Source: Deltaproteobacteria bacterium
GTDB lineage: Bacteria; Bdellovibrionota; JACOXK01
Reading direction: 5' to 3'
Assembly (NCBI GenBank): GCA_016186995.1
Contig: JACPKQ010000003.1
Span: forward strand, 1 to 64,000
DNA length: 64,000 nucleotides
Positions 26,016 to 35,565 of the stretch are shown piece after piece (the first letter of the stretch is position 1; each line of letters starts with the position of its first letter). The notes below the pieces were generated by a model, which had not been told where the DNA came from, made no database searches, and was given only the letters and a program-made list of their open reading frames with translations. The position numbers were made by a program, and so were the translations under genes.

Positions 26016-27035
26016 GTGAAAGAAGCTAGTTTCTACCGAAAGCTAAGGTCTAAAAAAGTTCTTTGTGAGTTATGCCCTCACCTTTGTGAAATTGAAAATA
26101 AAAAGCTTGGTTTCTGTGAGGTTCGAGAGAATCAAGAGGGGGTTCTTTATTCTCTTAATTATGGAAGGCTTAAAAGAACCAAAGTGTTGAGAATTGAAGA
26201 GCTTCATCTTTTTCACTTTCTACCAGGAAGTAAGACGTTAGCAATCACAACAGTAGGATGTAATTTTAGGTGCGATTATTGTAATGTATCTGATATTGCC
26301 ATTGAAAAAATAAAACCTATCTTAGGAAGGACTCTGCATCCAAAAGATGTTGTGAAATTAGCACAGCATAATAAGTGTGACAGTATTACGTATGATTTTA
26401 CAGAGCCCACTATTTATTATGAATATGTTTATGAGATAGCAGAAGAAGCCCACAGGGTAGGTTTTAAAAATATTTTTGCAACCAATGGTTATATACAAGA
26501 AGAACCCCTTCAAAAAATTTTACCCCTTCTCGATGCGGTTGTTTTTTATCTTAAAGGTTTTAATGAAGAAAATTACAATTTTATTATGCGAGGTCATTTA
26601 GAACCTGTTCTTTTTTCTTTAAAAATAATTGCGGAATCGGATGTGTGGCTAGAGGTTAAAACGTCCTTTATTCCAAAATTGAATACAGATTTTCAAGAAG
26701 TTCAAAAGATCATTCTTTTTTTGAGAAGCCTGAGACCAGATATTCCTTGGCATATCCATAAAACAGACCCTCAATATAAGATGAAAGGTCGAGGCCCTAT
26801 GTTAAGAAAAGATTTAAAGCATATTTATGAATGTGCCCTAAAATTAGGTCTTTCTTATCCTTATGTTGCTAATATTGCACATAGTAAGTTTCAAAACACT
26901 CAGTGCCCTTACTGTGGAAGCATTGTGATTTATCGTGTCCACTATCAATTTAAAAAGAGCTATTTAAAAGATGGGTGTTGTCATACCTGTGGACATGTTA
27001 TCCCAGGAGTTTTTCAAAACCCCGCTAGTACTTAA
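26016..27035 (+). CDS. amrS: Radical SAM protein of the AmmeMemoRadiSam (AmrS) type
   Basis: 339 residues starting with GTG; an in-frame stop 7 bases upstream leaves no earlier start. N-terminal CELCPHLCEIENKKLGFC is typical of this PflA-like subfamily. The radical SAM cluster motif is VGCNFRCDYCN (CxxxCxxC, near residue 84). A C-terminal rubredoxin-like pair CPYCG...CHTCG follows. Homologues sit next to MEMO and AMMECR1 genes; here those genes are absent and the neighbours are archease and rtcB. The reaction is not established. The 3' end overlaps the convergent permease gene by 11 bp. Confidence 0.8.
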   Translation: MKEASFYRKLRSKKVLCELCPHLCEIENKKLGFCEVRENQEGVLYSLNYGRLKRTKVLRIEELHLFHFLPGSKTLAITTVGCNFRCDYCNVSDIAIEKIKPILGRTLHPKDVVKLAQHNKCDSITYDFTEPTIYYEYVYEIAEEAHRVGFKNIFATNGYIQEEPLQKILPLLDAVVFYLKGFNEENYNFIMRGHLEPVLFSLKIIAESDVWLEVKTSFIPKLNTDFQEVQKIILFLRSLRPDIPWHIHKTDPQYKMKGRGPMLRKDLKHIYECALKLGLSYPYVANIAHSKFQNTQCPYCGSIVIYRVHYQFKKSYLKDGCCHTCGHVIPGVFQNPAST

Positions 27036-28287
27036 TATAAGAAATACCTTCAATGGGGGTAATTTGAGAAGCTCGCTTAGAAGGTAAATAAGAAGAAAAA
27101 AACGAGATAAAAAGAGCAACGCACCCAATAAGAATATAATAAGTATAGTTAATATCAACAGGAATGCTTGTTTGATAATAAATATCAGGCAGCTCAAAAG
27201 GTTTAAGATATTTAATAACCAAACATACTATACTTCCGAGTAGTAGCCCCACAAGAGTGCCTGAAACACCAATTAAAAGGCCCTGTATTTGAAATATTCT
27301 TTGTACAGATTTTTTAGGAAGGCCTAAGGCCTGAAGAATAGATATTTGTTTTTGTTTATGGGCGACCAACATGAACAAAGTTGCAATCATGCTAAAAGAG
27401 GCAATGATAAGTACAAAGCACAGGATGAAAAACATAGCTATTTTTTCAAGCCGGAATGCATAAAAAAGATTTTCATGCATGATTTGCCAATCTTCTATTT
27501 TAAAATCGTTACTAAAAAAAGGTTTTAAGAGGATCATTGTATTTTCTGTTCTCAGTGGATTTTCAATTTGTATTTCATATCCATGAATCATTTTTGAATT
27601 TTCTAAAAATTTTTGACCCTCTTGCAAATGAATATAGGAATATTCAGAATCCACTTCAAAAATGCCTGTTTCAACAACACCCGTTACTTTAAATTTTTTT
27701 GTTTTAGGTATTGCTCCCAGTGGGCCCATAGAGGAAAAAGGTGAAACAATATTAATTTCTTCGCCTTCAAAAATTCTTAAACGTTTAGCTAACTCACTTC
27801 CTAAAAAAAGTGAGGGTTGTTCATTGTGGGGTTCGAGATCTGTGAGGGTTATTTTCTTTTTATCTTTTAAAGATAAGGGTTTTAATTTATTTGAAAAGGG
27901 AATGACAGTATCAATTGTATTTGGATCAATCGCCTTAAGTTGCGTTCCAAGGGTTGCATACGTTGTTGAAATCATCATTTCAGAAGAAACAAAAGAAGAG
28001 ATACCTTTAATGTGAGGTAGTACTTTTATTTTTTGGAAGATGTCATTGTTAGGAAGGAAGCCTTCATGATTTTTTTTTTGAATAACAATGTGTGAGTGGC
28101 TATTAATGAGCTTCTGGGTGAGATCTTTTGTAAAGCCACTCATGATAGAAAGAACAATCAGTAAAGCAGCCACACCAATACCCACACCCAAAAGAGAAAT
28201 AATGGTAAGAAAAGAAAGGGTTCCTTTGTGCTTTTGAGAAAGTAAAAAGCGTAAGCTCAAGAACCATTCTGAATTGTGAAATATCAT
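27025..28287 (-). CDS. lolC: Lipoprotein-releasing ABC permease, LolC/LolE type
   Basis: 420 residues. Four membrane segments in the MacB/FtsX arrangement: TM1 near residues 22-50 (TIISLLGVGIGVAALLIVLSIMSGF), a periplasmic domain to ~270, then three TMs (FFILCFVLIIASFSMIATLF, LIGVSGTLVGLLLGSIVCL, YYILIGCVALFISFFSSYLP). The loop RFLLSQKHKG and end PSKRASQITPIEGI are typical. It extracts lipoproteins from the inner membrane for transport to the outer membrane. The ATPase LolD is not in the window. LolC versus LolE cannot be decided. Confidence 0.85.
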   Translation of the reverse strand: MIFHNSEWFLSLRFLLSQKHKGTLSFLTIISLLGVGIGVAALLIVLSIMSGFTKDLTQKLINSHSHIVIQKKNHEGFLPNNDIFQKIKVLPHIKGISSFVSSEMMISTTYATLGTQLKAIDPNTIDTVIPFSNKLKPLSLKDKKKITLTDLEPHNEQPSLFLGSELAKRLRIFEGEEINIVSPFSSMGPLGAIPKTKKFKVTGVVETGIFEVDSEYSYIHLQEGQKFLENSKMIHGYEIQIENPLRTENTMILLKPFFSNDFKIEDWQIMHENLFYAFRLEKIAMFFILCFVLIIASFSMIATLFMLVAHKQKQISILQALGLPKKSVQRIFQIQGLLIGVSGTLVGLLLGSIVCLVIKYLKPFELPDIYYQTSIPVDINYTYYILIGCVALFISFFSSYLPSKRASQITPIEGISYIKY

Positions 28288-28302
28288 GAGACAAGAAGTA
28301 TA

Positions 28303-29148
28303 TTAGAAACGCTCAAGAACGTAAAGCACAGGATTGATTTCATAAATATCAAAATGGGTGAGCTCATCTGTTTCAATATAGTTTTCTCGTGGTAATGGGC
28401 TCGTCAATATATTGAAAAATGACTTAAGCTCCCTGGGAAGAATATCTTTTTTAGGTTTTTTAATGATAAGGCGTCGTTTATCTTTTTGAAAAGAGTTTTT
28501 ATCTACAAGAAGTAATAAGCTTTCCTCTGAAACACTAGGTACAGAGGTCGAATGTAATTCACCGAGATATTCTTCTCCACCATCAATATAAACATGATAG
28601 GTCACTGTACGAGGAAAAAAGCTTTCAACTGTAAAAATAAGCTCCTCATCTGTAATATCAGGATCTACTTTATATTCTTGTCTAAATTGGCGTACTTCTT
28701 GTAAAAAATTTCTAGCAAAATCTCTTGTTTCAAAAGTAAAGATATAGAAATCAACGTTTTCAAGTATGGATTTGGACTGATTTGAAAAGTGCTCTGGTAG
28801 GTTTTCTGTTGTGGGATTGGGATCAAGAAGATCACTATTTTCAAAATCATGCGATAGAGGCTGTAAAAAAGGAGATTGAGAGGTTGGAATACGTGGAGCT
28901 AATTCAATATCTTTGATCTCTTCTGGTTTTGCTAAAGATTGTGTCTTTTCTTCAATTTTCTCTTCCTGAGTTTTTTGAATCACTTTTTCTGCTTGGGCTC
29001 TTTTTGTTAAGGTGGGCTTCCCGCTTACGGATTCAAACTTTTGTTCTTGATTTTGAGTTGAATAAAGTCCCGCATGGCTTCCTAAAGAATAGGATAGCCA
29101 CACAAGAAAAAGAGACAGCAAACTCACTTGAACAACCACTTTTTTCAC
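28303..29148 (-). CDS. Exported/membrane-anchored protein of unknown function
   Basis: 281 residues. One N-terminal hydrophobic helix (VVVQVSLLSLFLVWLSYSL) is a signal anchor or signal peptide. Residues ~35-125 are a low-complexity, Glu/Lys/Gln/Pro-rich linker. From ~130 a folded domain begins (FYIFTFETRDFARNFLQEVRQF...TVTYHVYIDGGEEYLGEL). No motif is recognised. It is 15 bp upstream of the LolC/E-type permease on the same strand, so a role in envelope or lipoprotein transport is possible but is only inferred from position. Confidence 0.55.
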   Translation of the reverse strand: MKKVVVQVSLLSLFLVWLSYSLGSHAGLYSTQNQEQKFESVSGKPTLTKRAQAEKVIQKTQEEKIEEKTQSLAKPEEIKDIELAPRIPTSQSPFLQPLSHDFENSDLLDPNPTTENLPEHFSNQSKSILENVDFYIFTFETRDFARNFLQEVRQFRQEYKVDPDITDEELIFTVESFFPRTVTYHVYIDGGEEYLGELHSTSVPSVSEESLLLLVDKNSFQKDKRRLIIKKPKKDILPRELKSFFNILTSPLPRENYIETDELTHFDIYEINPVLYVLERF

Positions 29149-29386
29149 AGGAACTCCGTTTATTTCCTTATATTACAAATGGAATGCCAAATCTAACCCA
29201 TTGATATAAGACATCTTTTTTAAAAATAGGGTGACAAAAAGGGTGTGAAAAGTGAACAGGATGTGAGGCGAGGAATCAAAGAAGGGCTTTAAGCTTTTGA
29301 AATTAAAGGAAAGTTTTATTGTTTAGAGCTTAAACAGTTGTTTTGACTTATTTTTTTTCTATTTCTATCCGATAAGTATGTGAGCT

Positions 29387-32300
29387 ATGGCTTCTTTTTC
29401 TTTAAATCATAAAAAAATTTTAGTGAGATCTCTCATTTTTGGGGGTGTGTTTCTTGCTATTATTTTTTCATTTCTTATTCTACTTAACATTCTAGTGAAT
29501 CCTGATCTTTGGAAGGGAAAACTAGAAACTTTTTTAAAAACTTATGTCACAGCAGAAATAAGTCTCGGTGATTTTAAGTTTCAAACACTCAAGGGTTTAG
29601 GGCTTGAAATTGATAATGTCGAGGTTGTTCAAAATGAAAAGAAAGTTTTTTCCACTCGAAAATTAAAGATTCTTCTCTCCCCACGTTCTGTTTTAAGATT
29701 TCGTCCATCATGGCGTATTGTCTTTGAAGAACCTCAAGCTTTTTTAAGTTTAGGACGGGACGACCGATTTAATTTTTCTGATCTCATTAAAATACAAAAA
29801 ACAAGAACAGAAGAAAATGAAGAAAAAAAAACAAGCCTTGTCATGAAGTTTTTGGCGGCCTCTGTTTTTGATTTTCATTTTAATAATGGAAAGTTTGATT
29901 TTGTGAATGAGAAAAAAAATCAAAGTGTACACTTAGAAAATTTTTCTTTGGATCTCACTCGAATGGGTATTGATCAGGAAATTGGAATTCAGTTGAAGGG
30001 GGTACTGAGTCCCTTTAAAGATTTTGGGGTGAGTTTAGCAGGAGAATCAGAATTTTCTGGAAACGTACGGTTGCTTTCGCTTTCCCCTTTGAAATTTCAT
30101 ACAGCAGGCTCTTTTAATTTAGATAAAGTAAATATCACTTATCAAGAAGAGCTTTTTTCAAAGCCACTAGGTAGTAAACTTTCTTTTTACTCTTCCTTGA
30201 CGGTGGAAGAATTTCAAAAATATTTAGGAGAATTTCATATTGGACTTGAAGGGGTGAATATTTTAGGAAAAATCGAAGAGGATGAAGTTCTTGTTGAGAC
30301 AAATTATTTTGTTGCCGAGAGTCTTAAAAAGTTTCTAAAACCTCTTGAAGTTCTTGATATTTCCGGAGGGGTGCAGCTTAAGCTTTCTTTAAAAGGAGAG
30401 GGATTTCAAAAAAGAAACCTTAACCTCATTACAGATAATGTTTATTTAAAAATACCACCTATTCTAAAAGGTGCTCACATTGAAGAAAAAGTGAAGGTTA
30501 ATGGCCACTATGAAGTAGATCTTGAAGGGGTTGAAATTCAGAAATTAAAAGGTACGGGTGGTGTTGATTTAACACGCGCAAAAATTGTTTACGAAGGTGA
30601 TCCTAAAAAAACTTATTTTAAAAAAGAACCTATGGTTCCCTTGTTCGCACAAGGGGAATTTCAATATACTCAAGAAAGTGGCATTTTTTTTAAAAAACTA
30701 GAAGCCCAGTTGGATCAGTTTTCTTTTCTTATTTCTAAGGAAGCTTATTTTAAAGATTGGAACCATAAAAAAATATCCCTTGAAACTTCACAGCTTGATT
30801 TTGAAAAACTTGCGCTCTTTTTCCCAACTATTCAGGGAATGAAGATAGAACAAGGTATTTTAGAACCCACGGTCTTTGAGTTTGATAATACTCAGTTAAG
30901 ATCTCATATTGTTTTTCATAATATAAGAGGAGATGTTTCTGCACTTCCAAAACTTTCTCAAAAAACTTTCATTCAAAAAGGATTCTTTGGCCTCACTGGT
31001 GAAGCCCACATTGAACTTGATGGAAATACACTTACTTATTTTGATGGCAAAGTTTACTCTGATTTAGACAAAGTTCATTTTCAATATGGCGACTATTTCC
31101 AAAAATCAGACAATCAATCACTTAAAATTGAATCAGAAGTTTCCTTGAAGGGAGAGAAATGGATGACCCAAGGAAAGCTTAAATTCAGGGATTTTGGGGT
31201 TTCTTTAAGTGGGGAAATGTTTAATGAATTTTTAAAAATTCATTTTGTAACAAAAGAAGTTCATGTTGAAAATGTTTCTCAATTAAGCCCTTTTTTGAAG
31301 GATTATGATTTAAGACAGGGGTTACTTGATTGTGAAGCGAGTATTACTGGAAATATTCGAGGTCCATTTGTTCAGATAGATGGGGCTCTTCATAAAGTTC
31401 AAGGTAAAATAGCCTCGAAAAAAGAATTGGCTCCAGGGCTTAACATACAAGGGCCTTTTTTTGTAAACTCTGATTTTAAAGTAGTAACAGATCAAAAAAG
31501 TACTCAGATCAAGTCTTTAAAAGTTGAACTTTTTTTAAATACTTCAGAGATTGAATATAAAAATTTATTTAAAAAGAAAAAGGATGAAGATTTAGAGTTA
31601 AAACTCATGGCTTCCCAAGAAAATGGAAAAACACTTATTCAGGAAGGAGATTTAAAATTTAAAAATATTCCTTTTAAGATTGGGGGTTCTATTACAGATC
31701 TTAAAAAAGGTATTTTTAATCTTTCAGTTGCTTCAAAAATTTCTGATATGAGTGTTTTGCATTCAACTATACCACAACTTAAAGAAATGGAAGCTCAGGG
31801 TGAAATAGTTTTTTCCGGGACGGTACAAAAAAAATCAGAGGAGGAAAAAATAAAGTTCAAACAGGATATCACTCTTCAAAAAGCTTCCTTAAAATTAAAA
31901 GGCTTGCAACCCCGACTTCACAATATTCAAGGTAGTTTTACTTTGGAAGATAAAGCCTTAACAATTAAAAACCTTCAAGTACGGGCAGCTGATTCTGATC
32001 TGACAGTTTATGGAGATTTAAAAGATATAGATCATCCTAAAGGAAGCTTTTCATTTCACTCAGATTTTTTTAATTTTGATAAAGTATTACAAGGTGACGA
32101 AAAAAGAAAACCCAGCACTCAAGAAAAAAGCGATAGCATGGGTATTGTCGAAACCCTAAAAACTGCACCTTTTTTCAAAAACCTAGATGTCTCAGGAAAA
32201 ATTGATTTTAAAAAAGGTATTTTAAGCCAGTTTCAGTTTGAAGATTTTTCTGCCTCGCTTTCTTTGAAGGGGCTTGTTTTTAATCTTACAAAATTGAGTA

Positions 32301-32923
32301 CTAAAACTTATGGTGGAAAGATAGCGGCAACTACAATGATTCGTTTTACAGATGTTAAGCCTTCTTATGTTTTTGAAGGTGCTGTAGCAGATTTAGATTT
32401 GCAAAAATTCATTGCTGTTAAAAATGAGAAATTGAGTGATGAAATTCAAGGAAAGTTTTTTACACGCTGTATTGTAAGTGGAGAGGGTGTCCTTTGGGAA
32501 CATTTTGTAAGCAATGCCCAAGGTAGTGGGGAGCTCATCATTAAAGATGGTAAGTTTTCACATCTTAACATTATAAAATCTGTTTTAGATACTTTAAAGG
32601 TTTTTGGAGCCCAAATTCCTTCTGATTTAGATATCTCTGGAAATTATGAAAAGTTACAGGGCAATTTTGTTTTAGAGAAAGGAAATATCAAAACTGATAA
32701 TCTGCGTTTAGATGCAAGAGATTATTATGTTACTTTAGATGGTATTTATAATTTAGATACAAGTTTGGATTATAAAGGAAGATATAATTTTAAAAGAAGA
32801 GGATTTGGGTTTCCTATCTATGTCGACATTACAGGAACTTTAAACAAACCCGAAGTTCACCCCGATGTTCAGGAGTACCTTAAAAACATCATTACCAACG
32901 TCATTACAGACATCTTTAACTGA
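29387..32923 (+). CDS. AsmA-like / YhdP-type envelope protein (1178 residues)
   Basis: N-terminal membrane helix (SLIFGGVFLAIIFSFLILLNILV, residues ~14-37), then a very long periplasmic body of repeating amphipathic beta strands, and a C-terminal AsmA-like segment (SGKIDFKKGILSQFQFEDFSASLSLKGLVF...LDGIYNLDTSLDYKGRYNF, residues ~930-1140). This layout matches bridge-like AsmA/TamB/YhdP proteins, which help phospholipid or protein transfer between membranes. Family membership is supported by architecture and the terminal region; the cargo is unknown. A TTGACT-N17-TATCCG promoter-like pair lies at 29343-29371, before the ATG. Confidence 0.7.
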   Translation: MASFSLNHKKILVRSLIFGGVFLAIIFSFLILLNILVNPDLWKGKLETFLKTYVTAEISLGDFKFQTLKGLGLEIDNVEVVQNEKKVFSTRKLKILLSPRSVLRFRPSWRIVFEEPQAFLSLGRDDRFNFSDLIKIQKTRTEENEEKKTSLVMKFLAASVFDFHFNNGKFDFVNEKKNQSVHLENFSLDLTRMGIDQEIGIQLKGVLSPFKDFGVSLAGESEFSGNVRLLSLSPLKFHTAGSFNLDKVNITYQEELFSKPLGSKLSFYSSLTVEEFQKYLGEFHIGLEGVNILGKIEEDEVLVETNYFVAESLKKFLKPLEVLDISGGVQLKLSLKGEGFQKRNLNLITDNVYLKIPPILKGAHIEEKVKVNGHYEVDLEGVEIQKLKGTGGVDLTRAKIVYEGDPKKTYFKKEPMVPLFAQGEFQYTQESGIFFKKLEAQLDQFSFLISKEAYFKDWNHKKISLETSQLDFEKLALFFPTIQGMKIEQGILEPTVFEFDNTQLRSHIVFHNIRGDVSALPKLSQKTFIQKGFFGLTGEAHIELDGNTLTYFDGKVYSDLDKVHFQYGDYFQKSDNQSLKIESEVSLKGEKWMTQGKLKFRDFGVSLSGEMFNEFLKIHFVTKEVHVENVSQLSPFLKDYDLRQGLLDCEASITGNIRGPFVQIDGALHKVQGKIASKKELAPGLNIQGPFFVNSDFKVVTDQKSTQIKSLKVELFLNTSEIEYKNLFKKKKDEDLELKLMASQENGKTLIQEGDLKFKNIPFKIGGSITDLKKGIFNLSVASKISDMSVLHSTIPQLKEMEAQGEIVFSGTVQKKSEEEKIKFKQDITLQKASLKLKGLQPRLHNIQGSFTLEDKALTIKNLQVRAADSDLTVYGDLKDIDHPKGSFSFHSDFFNFDKVLQGDEKRKPSTQEKSDSMGIVETLKTAPFFKNLDVSGKIDFKKGILSQFQFEDFSASLSLKGLVFNLTKLSTKTYGGKIAATTMIRFTDVKPSYVFEGAVADLDLQKFIAVKNEKLSDEIQGKFFTRCIVSGEGVLWEHFVSNAQGSGELIIKDGKFSHLNIIKSVLDTLKVFGAQIPSDLDISGNYEKLQGNFVLEKGNIKTDNLRLDARDYYVTLDGIYNLDTSLDYKGRYNFKRRGFGFPIYVDITGTLNKPEVHPDVQEYLKNIITNVITDIFN

Positions 32924-32950
32924 TTAGATAAAAACTTTAAGTTCTTGGTG

Positions 32951-33192
32951 GTCACCTCATATAAAGTTACCTAGTATATTTTTCAGGCACAGCGGTTGTT
33001 TTTCCCTGCGAGAAAAACACCGCACGCCTCTCGGCCTCGCTCTTTTTTACTGTATAGGAAAGGCTAACTTAACTACAGGAGTCACTTTTTTATGAATCAT
33101 TTTTGTGAAACTAAAAAATGATTCATAAAAGCCTAGGGCCCGCTTAGGCCTCCGAGACGGCCTTCAAAACATACTAGGTAACTTTATGTGAC
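32951..33192. repeat. Long-inverted-repeat element with internal hairpins
   Basis: The outer arms, 32951-32988 and 33160-33192, pair almost perfectly (shared core ATACTAGGTAACTTTAT). Inside are a GCGG..GTTTTT/AAAAACACCGC hairpin (32992-33023), a perfect 14-bp hairpin TATGAATCATTTTT/AAAAATGATTCATA (33091-33127) and GCCTA/TAGGC (33131-33149). No ORF. It could be a MITE-like element or a multibranched RNA. With the next repeat it fills most of the 541-bp gap 32924-33464, which has no gene. Confidence 0.75.
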
Positions 33193-33212
33193 AGAATTTG
33201 AGTTTATGTAAA

Positions 33213-33369
33213 GCTAACCTTTCAAATTTTGCGGAAGTAAAGCGCAGCCTACGGTTCGTAAATATTCAAAACTGTGTATCCCGGACAGTGCTTTAGCACT
33301 TACGGGATCAAGAAGAGTTCATGTTGGATAACTACAGCGAGCCATGAAGCAAAATTTAGGAAGGTTAGC
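33213..33369. repeat. Structured dispersed repeat, copy 2
   Basis: Partner of the copy at 16982-17140. The terminal stem here is GCTAACCTTTCAAATTTTGC with GCAAAATTTAGGAAGGTTAGC, different in sequence from copy 1 but still self-complementary. The central hairpin ATCCCGGACAGTGCTT..AGCAC / CGGGAT is nearly identical. It begins 21 bp after the long-inverted-repeat element and ends 95 bp before accD. Confidence 0.75.
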
Positions 33370-33464
33370 AAGAACCTAAGTATCGGAAACAAAACACCCA
33401 GTCCCAACTCTCTCATGGATAACTGTAACTTGAAAAGTTGTGTAAATTATGAAAGATATAAAGC

Positions 33465-34307
33465 ATGCCTTCATGGTTTAAAGAGATCCAAACCCCCAAA
33501 ATCAAAACCCGAAATGAAGTTTCAAAAATACCTCAAGGAGTGTGGGTTAATTGTTCTCGTTGTCGAGAGATCATTCATAAAGAAGATTTAAAAAAACATC
33601 TTTTTGTGTGCGTGAAGTGCAATTATCATTTTCGTGTTTCTGCTTATCAAAGAGTAGAAATGCTTTTAGATAAAAATTCTTTTCAAGAATATGATCAAGA
33701 TTTAACCTCACCTAATCCACTTAATTTTGAAGATAGTATGACTTATGAAGAGAGGCTTCAAAAGTCAGAGAAAAAAACAGGGTTAAAAGATGCTATTGTA
33801 ACAGGGTATGGCACAATTAATGGGGGAGAAGTTCTCATAGGCGCTTTTGATTTTAGTTTTATGGGCGGCAGTATGGGGCTTGTTGTAGGTGATAAAATTG
33901 CACGTCTTTTTGAAAAGGCAATACTCACAAAACTTCCTGTTATTATTATTTCTTCTTCAGGAGGAGCGCGTATGCAGGAAGGGATTATTTCTCTTATGCA
34001 AATGGCAAAAACACTGGCTTTATTGTCCCAATTTCGAAAAGCAAAAAGGCCTTTTATTTCTGTTTTAACAGACCCAACAACAGGGGGGGTGGCAGCAAGT
34101 TTTGCAATGAGAGGAGATATTATTTTAGCAGAGCCTGAAGCTCTTATTGGATTTGCAGGGCCTCGAGTCATTGAACAAACAATAAAACAAAAGTTACCTC
34201 AGGGTTTTCAACGGGCTGAGTTTTTGCTTGAACATGGCATGATTGATATGATTGTTGACCGAACTGAGCTTAAAACTCAACTTTCAAAACTTATCAAAAT
34301 GCTGTAG
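33465..34307 (+). CDS. accD: Acetyl-CoA carboxylase carboxyltransferase subunit beta
   Basis: 280 residues. N-terminal C4 zinc ribbon CSRCREIIHK...CVKCNYHF (residues ~30-58), then the crotonase-fold carboxyltransferase with GAFDFSFMGGSMG, SSSGGARMQEG and DPTTGGVAASFAM. It pairs with AccA (not in the window) to make malonyl-CoA for fatty acid synthesis. It leads a plus-strand run with folC, a common pairing, then lptD, pabA and glycolysis genes. The ATG lacks a clear Shine-Dalgarno sequence. Confidence 0.94.
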   Translation: MPSWFKEIQTPKIKTRNEVSKIPQGVWVNCSRCREIIHKEDLKKHLFVCVKCNYHFRVSAYQRVEMLLDKNSFQEYDQDLTSPNPLNFEDSMTYEERLQKSEKKTGLKDAIVTGYGTINGGEVLIGAFDFSFMGGSMGLVVGDKIARLFEKAILTKLPVIIISSSGGARMQEGIISLMQMAKTLALLSQFRKAKRPFISVLTDPTTGGVAASFAMRGDIILAEPEALIGFAGPRVIEQTIKQKLPQGFQRAEFLLEHGMIDMIVDRTELKTQLSKLIKML

Positions 34308-34317
34308 TTTCACTTTC

Positions 34318-35565
34318 ATGACGAGTGAAAAAAGTTATTCTTTAGACCAATATTTTCTTCAGTACCCACCTCAAAAGCAGGATTATTCTCTTAAAGCAAT
34401 AGAAAATCGTTTGGATGAATTGGGTGGATTTCATAAGGATCTAAAAGTTATCCATGTTGCTGGTACTAATGGTAAAGGTTCTGTATGCGCTTATTTAACA
34501 TCCATTTTAAATAAAGCTCACTATTCTGTTGGAACTTATACTTCACCCCATCTCCTCAATATTAAAGAGCGGATTCAAATAGATAGACAAATGCTTTCTG
34601 ATGATGAGTGGTGGAGTGCTGTAGAAAAGTATCAATCTTATTTTCAAGGACTTTCTTATTTTGAGGTTCTCACATTTTTATCTTTTATTCTTTTTAAGCA
34701 GAGAAATGTTGATTTTGTCGTTTTAGAAACAGGAATGGGAGGGCGGCTTGATGCTACAAATGTGTGCCATCCACTTTTAAGTGTTATTACAAATGTAGAT
34801 TATGACCACATGGGTCATTTAGGAAATACTTTAGAAAAAATCGCGTTTGAAAAAATGGGTATTATTAAAAAAGATGCTCCTGTTGTCAGTGGCCTAACGC
34901 AAGAACCACTTCAAAATAGACTCAGAGAAAAAGCCTATTCTTTGAATTCGCCAAGTTATCTGTTACACAAAGACTTTCAGTATGAGTTTAGTGCTTTAAA
35001 ATATCCTCACAAAAATCAGTTTGTTTTTTATGGAGAAGAAAAAAAAACATTTGAAGATTTAAACATTTGGAATTTTTTCTTATTTGAGAATCTTTCACTT
35101 GTGCTTAAGTGCGTGGAGGTTTTAAGGGAAGAGGGGATTCTTATTTCAGAGGAAGCTTTGGAAGAAGGAGTGAGAGATTTTAAGTGGCCAGCAAGAATGG
35201 AAATCATTCAAAAAAAGCCTCTCATTTTATTTGATGTGGCCCATAATCCCCATGCGTTTCATTGTTTGAAAAAGAGCTTGCTTAGTTTCTTTGATTGGGA
35301 TCACATTTATTTTTTGCTCGGCATTGTACGTGATAAAGAGTGGTCTCAGATGATAGATATTATTCAAACTTTAAACCCTATTATGGGGGTTGCCTCTTTT
35401 GAATCTCAAAGAAGCTGGGATGTTCACGATATTAAAAACGTTGAGTTTAAATTTTCTTCTATGAAGGAAGGCTTTGATTTTTTTAAAGATAAACTTACTG
35501 AAAGTGATTTATTGTGTGTGACGGGTTCTCTTTATTCAGTTTCTGAAGTTAAAAAATATGTTTAA
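34318..35565 (+). CDS. folC: Bifunctional folylpolyglutamate synthase / dihydrofolate synthase
   Basis: 415 residues from the ATG at 34318 (MTSEKSYSL), since the track start at 34252 lies inside accD. Mur-ligase family: P-loop VIHVAGTNGKGSVCAYL, SPHLLNIKERIQI, ETGMGGRLDATN, the metal-site ITNVDYDHMGHLG, and FDVAHNPHAF in the C-terminal domain. It adds glutamate to dihydropteroate and folates. Starts 10 bp after accD and overlaps lptD by 8 bp. No clear ribosome site is visible, consistent with coupling to accD. Confidence 0.92.
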   Translation: MTSEKSYSLDQYFLQYPPQKQDYSLKAIENRLDELGGFHKDLKVIHVAGTNGKGSVCAYLTSILNKAHYSVGTYTSPHLLNIKERIQIDRQMLSDDEWWSAVEKYQSYFQGLSYFEVLTFLSFILFKQRNVDFVVLETGMGGRLDATNVCHPLLSVITNVDYDHMGHLGNTLEKIAFEKMGIIKKDAPVVSGLTQEPLQNRLREKAYSLNSPSYLLHKDFQYEFSALKYPHKNQFVFYGEEKKTFEDLNIWNFFLFENLSLVLKCVEVLREEGILISEEALEEGVRDFKWPARMEIIQKKPLILFDVAHNPHAFHCLKKSLLSFFDWDHIYFLLGIVRDKEWSQMIDIIQTLNPIMGVASFESQRSWDVHDIKNVEFKFSSMKEGFDFFKDKLTESDLLCVTGSLYSVSEVKKYV

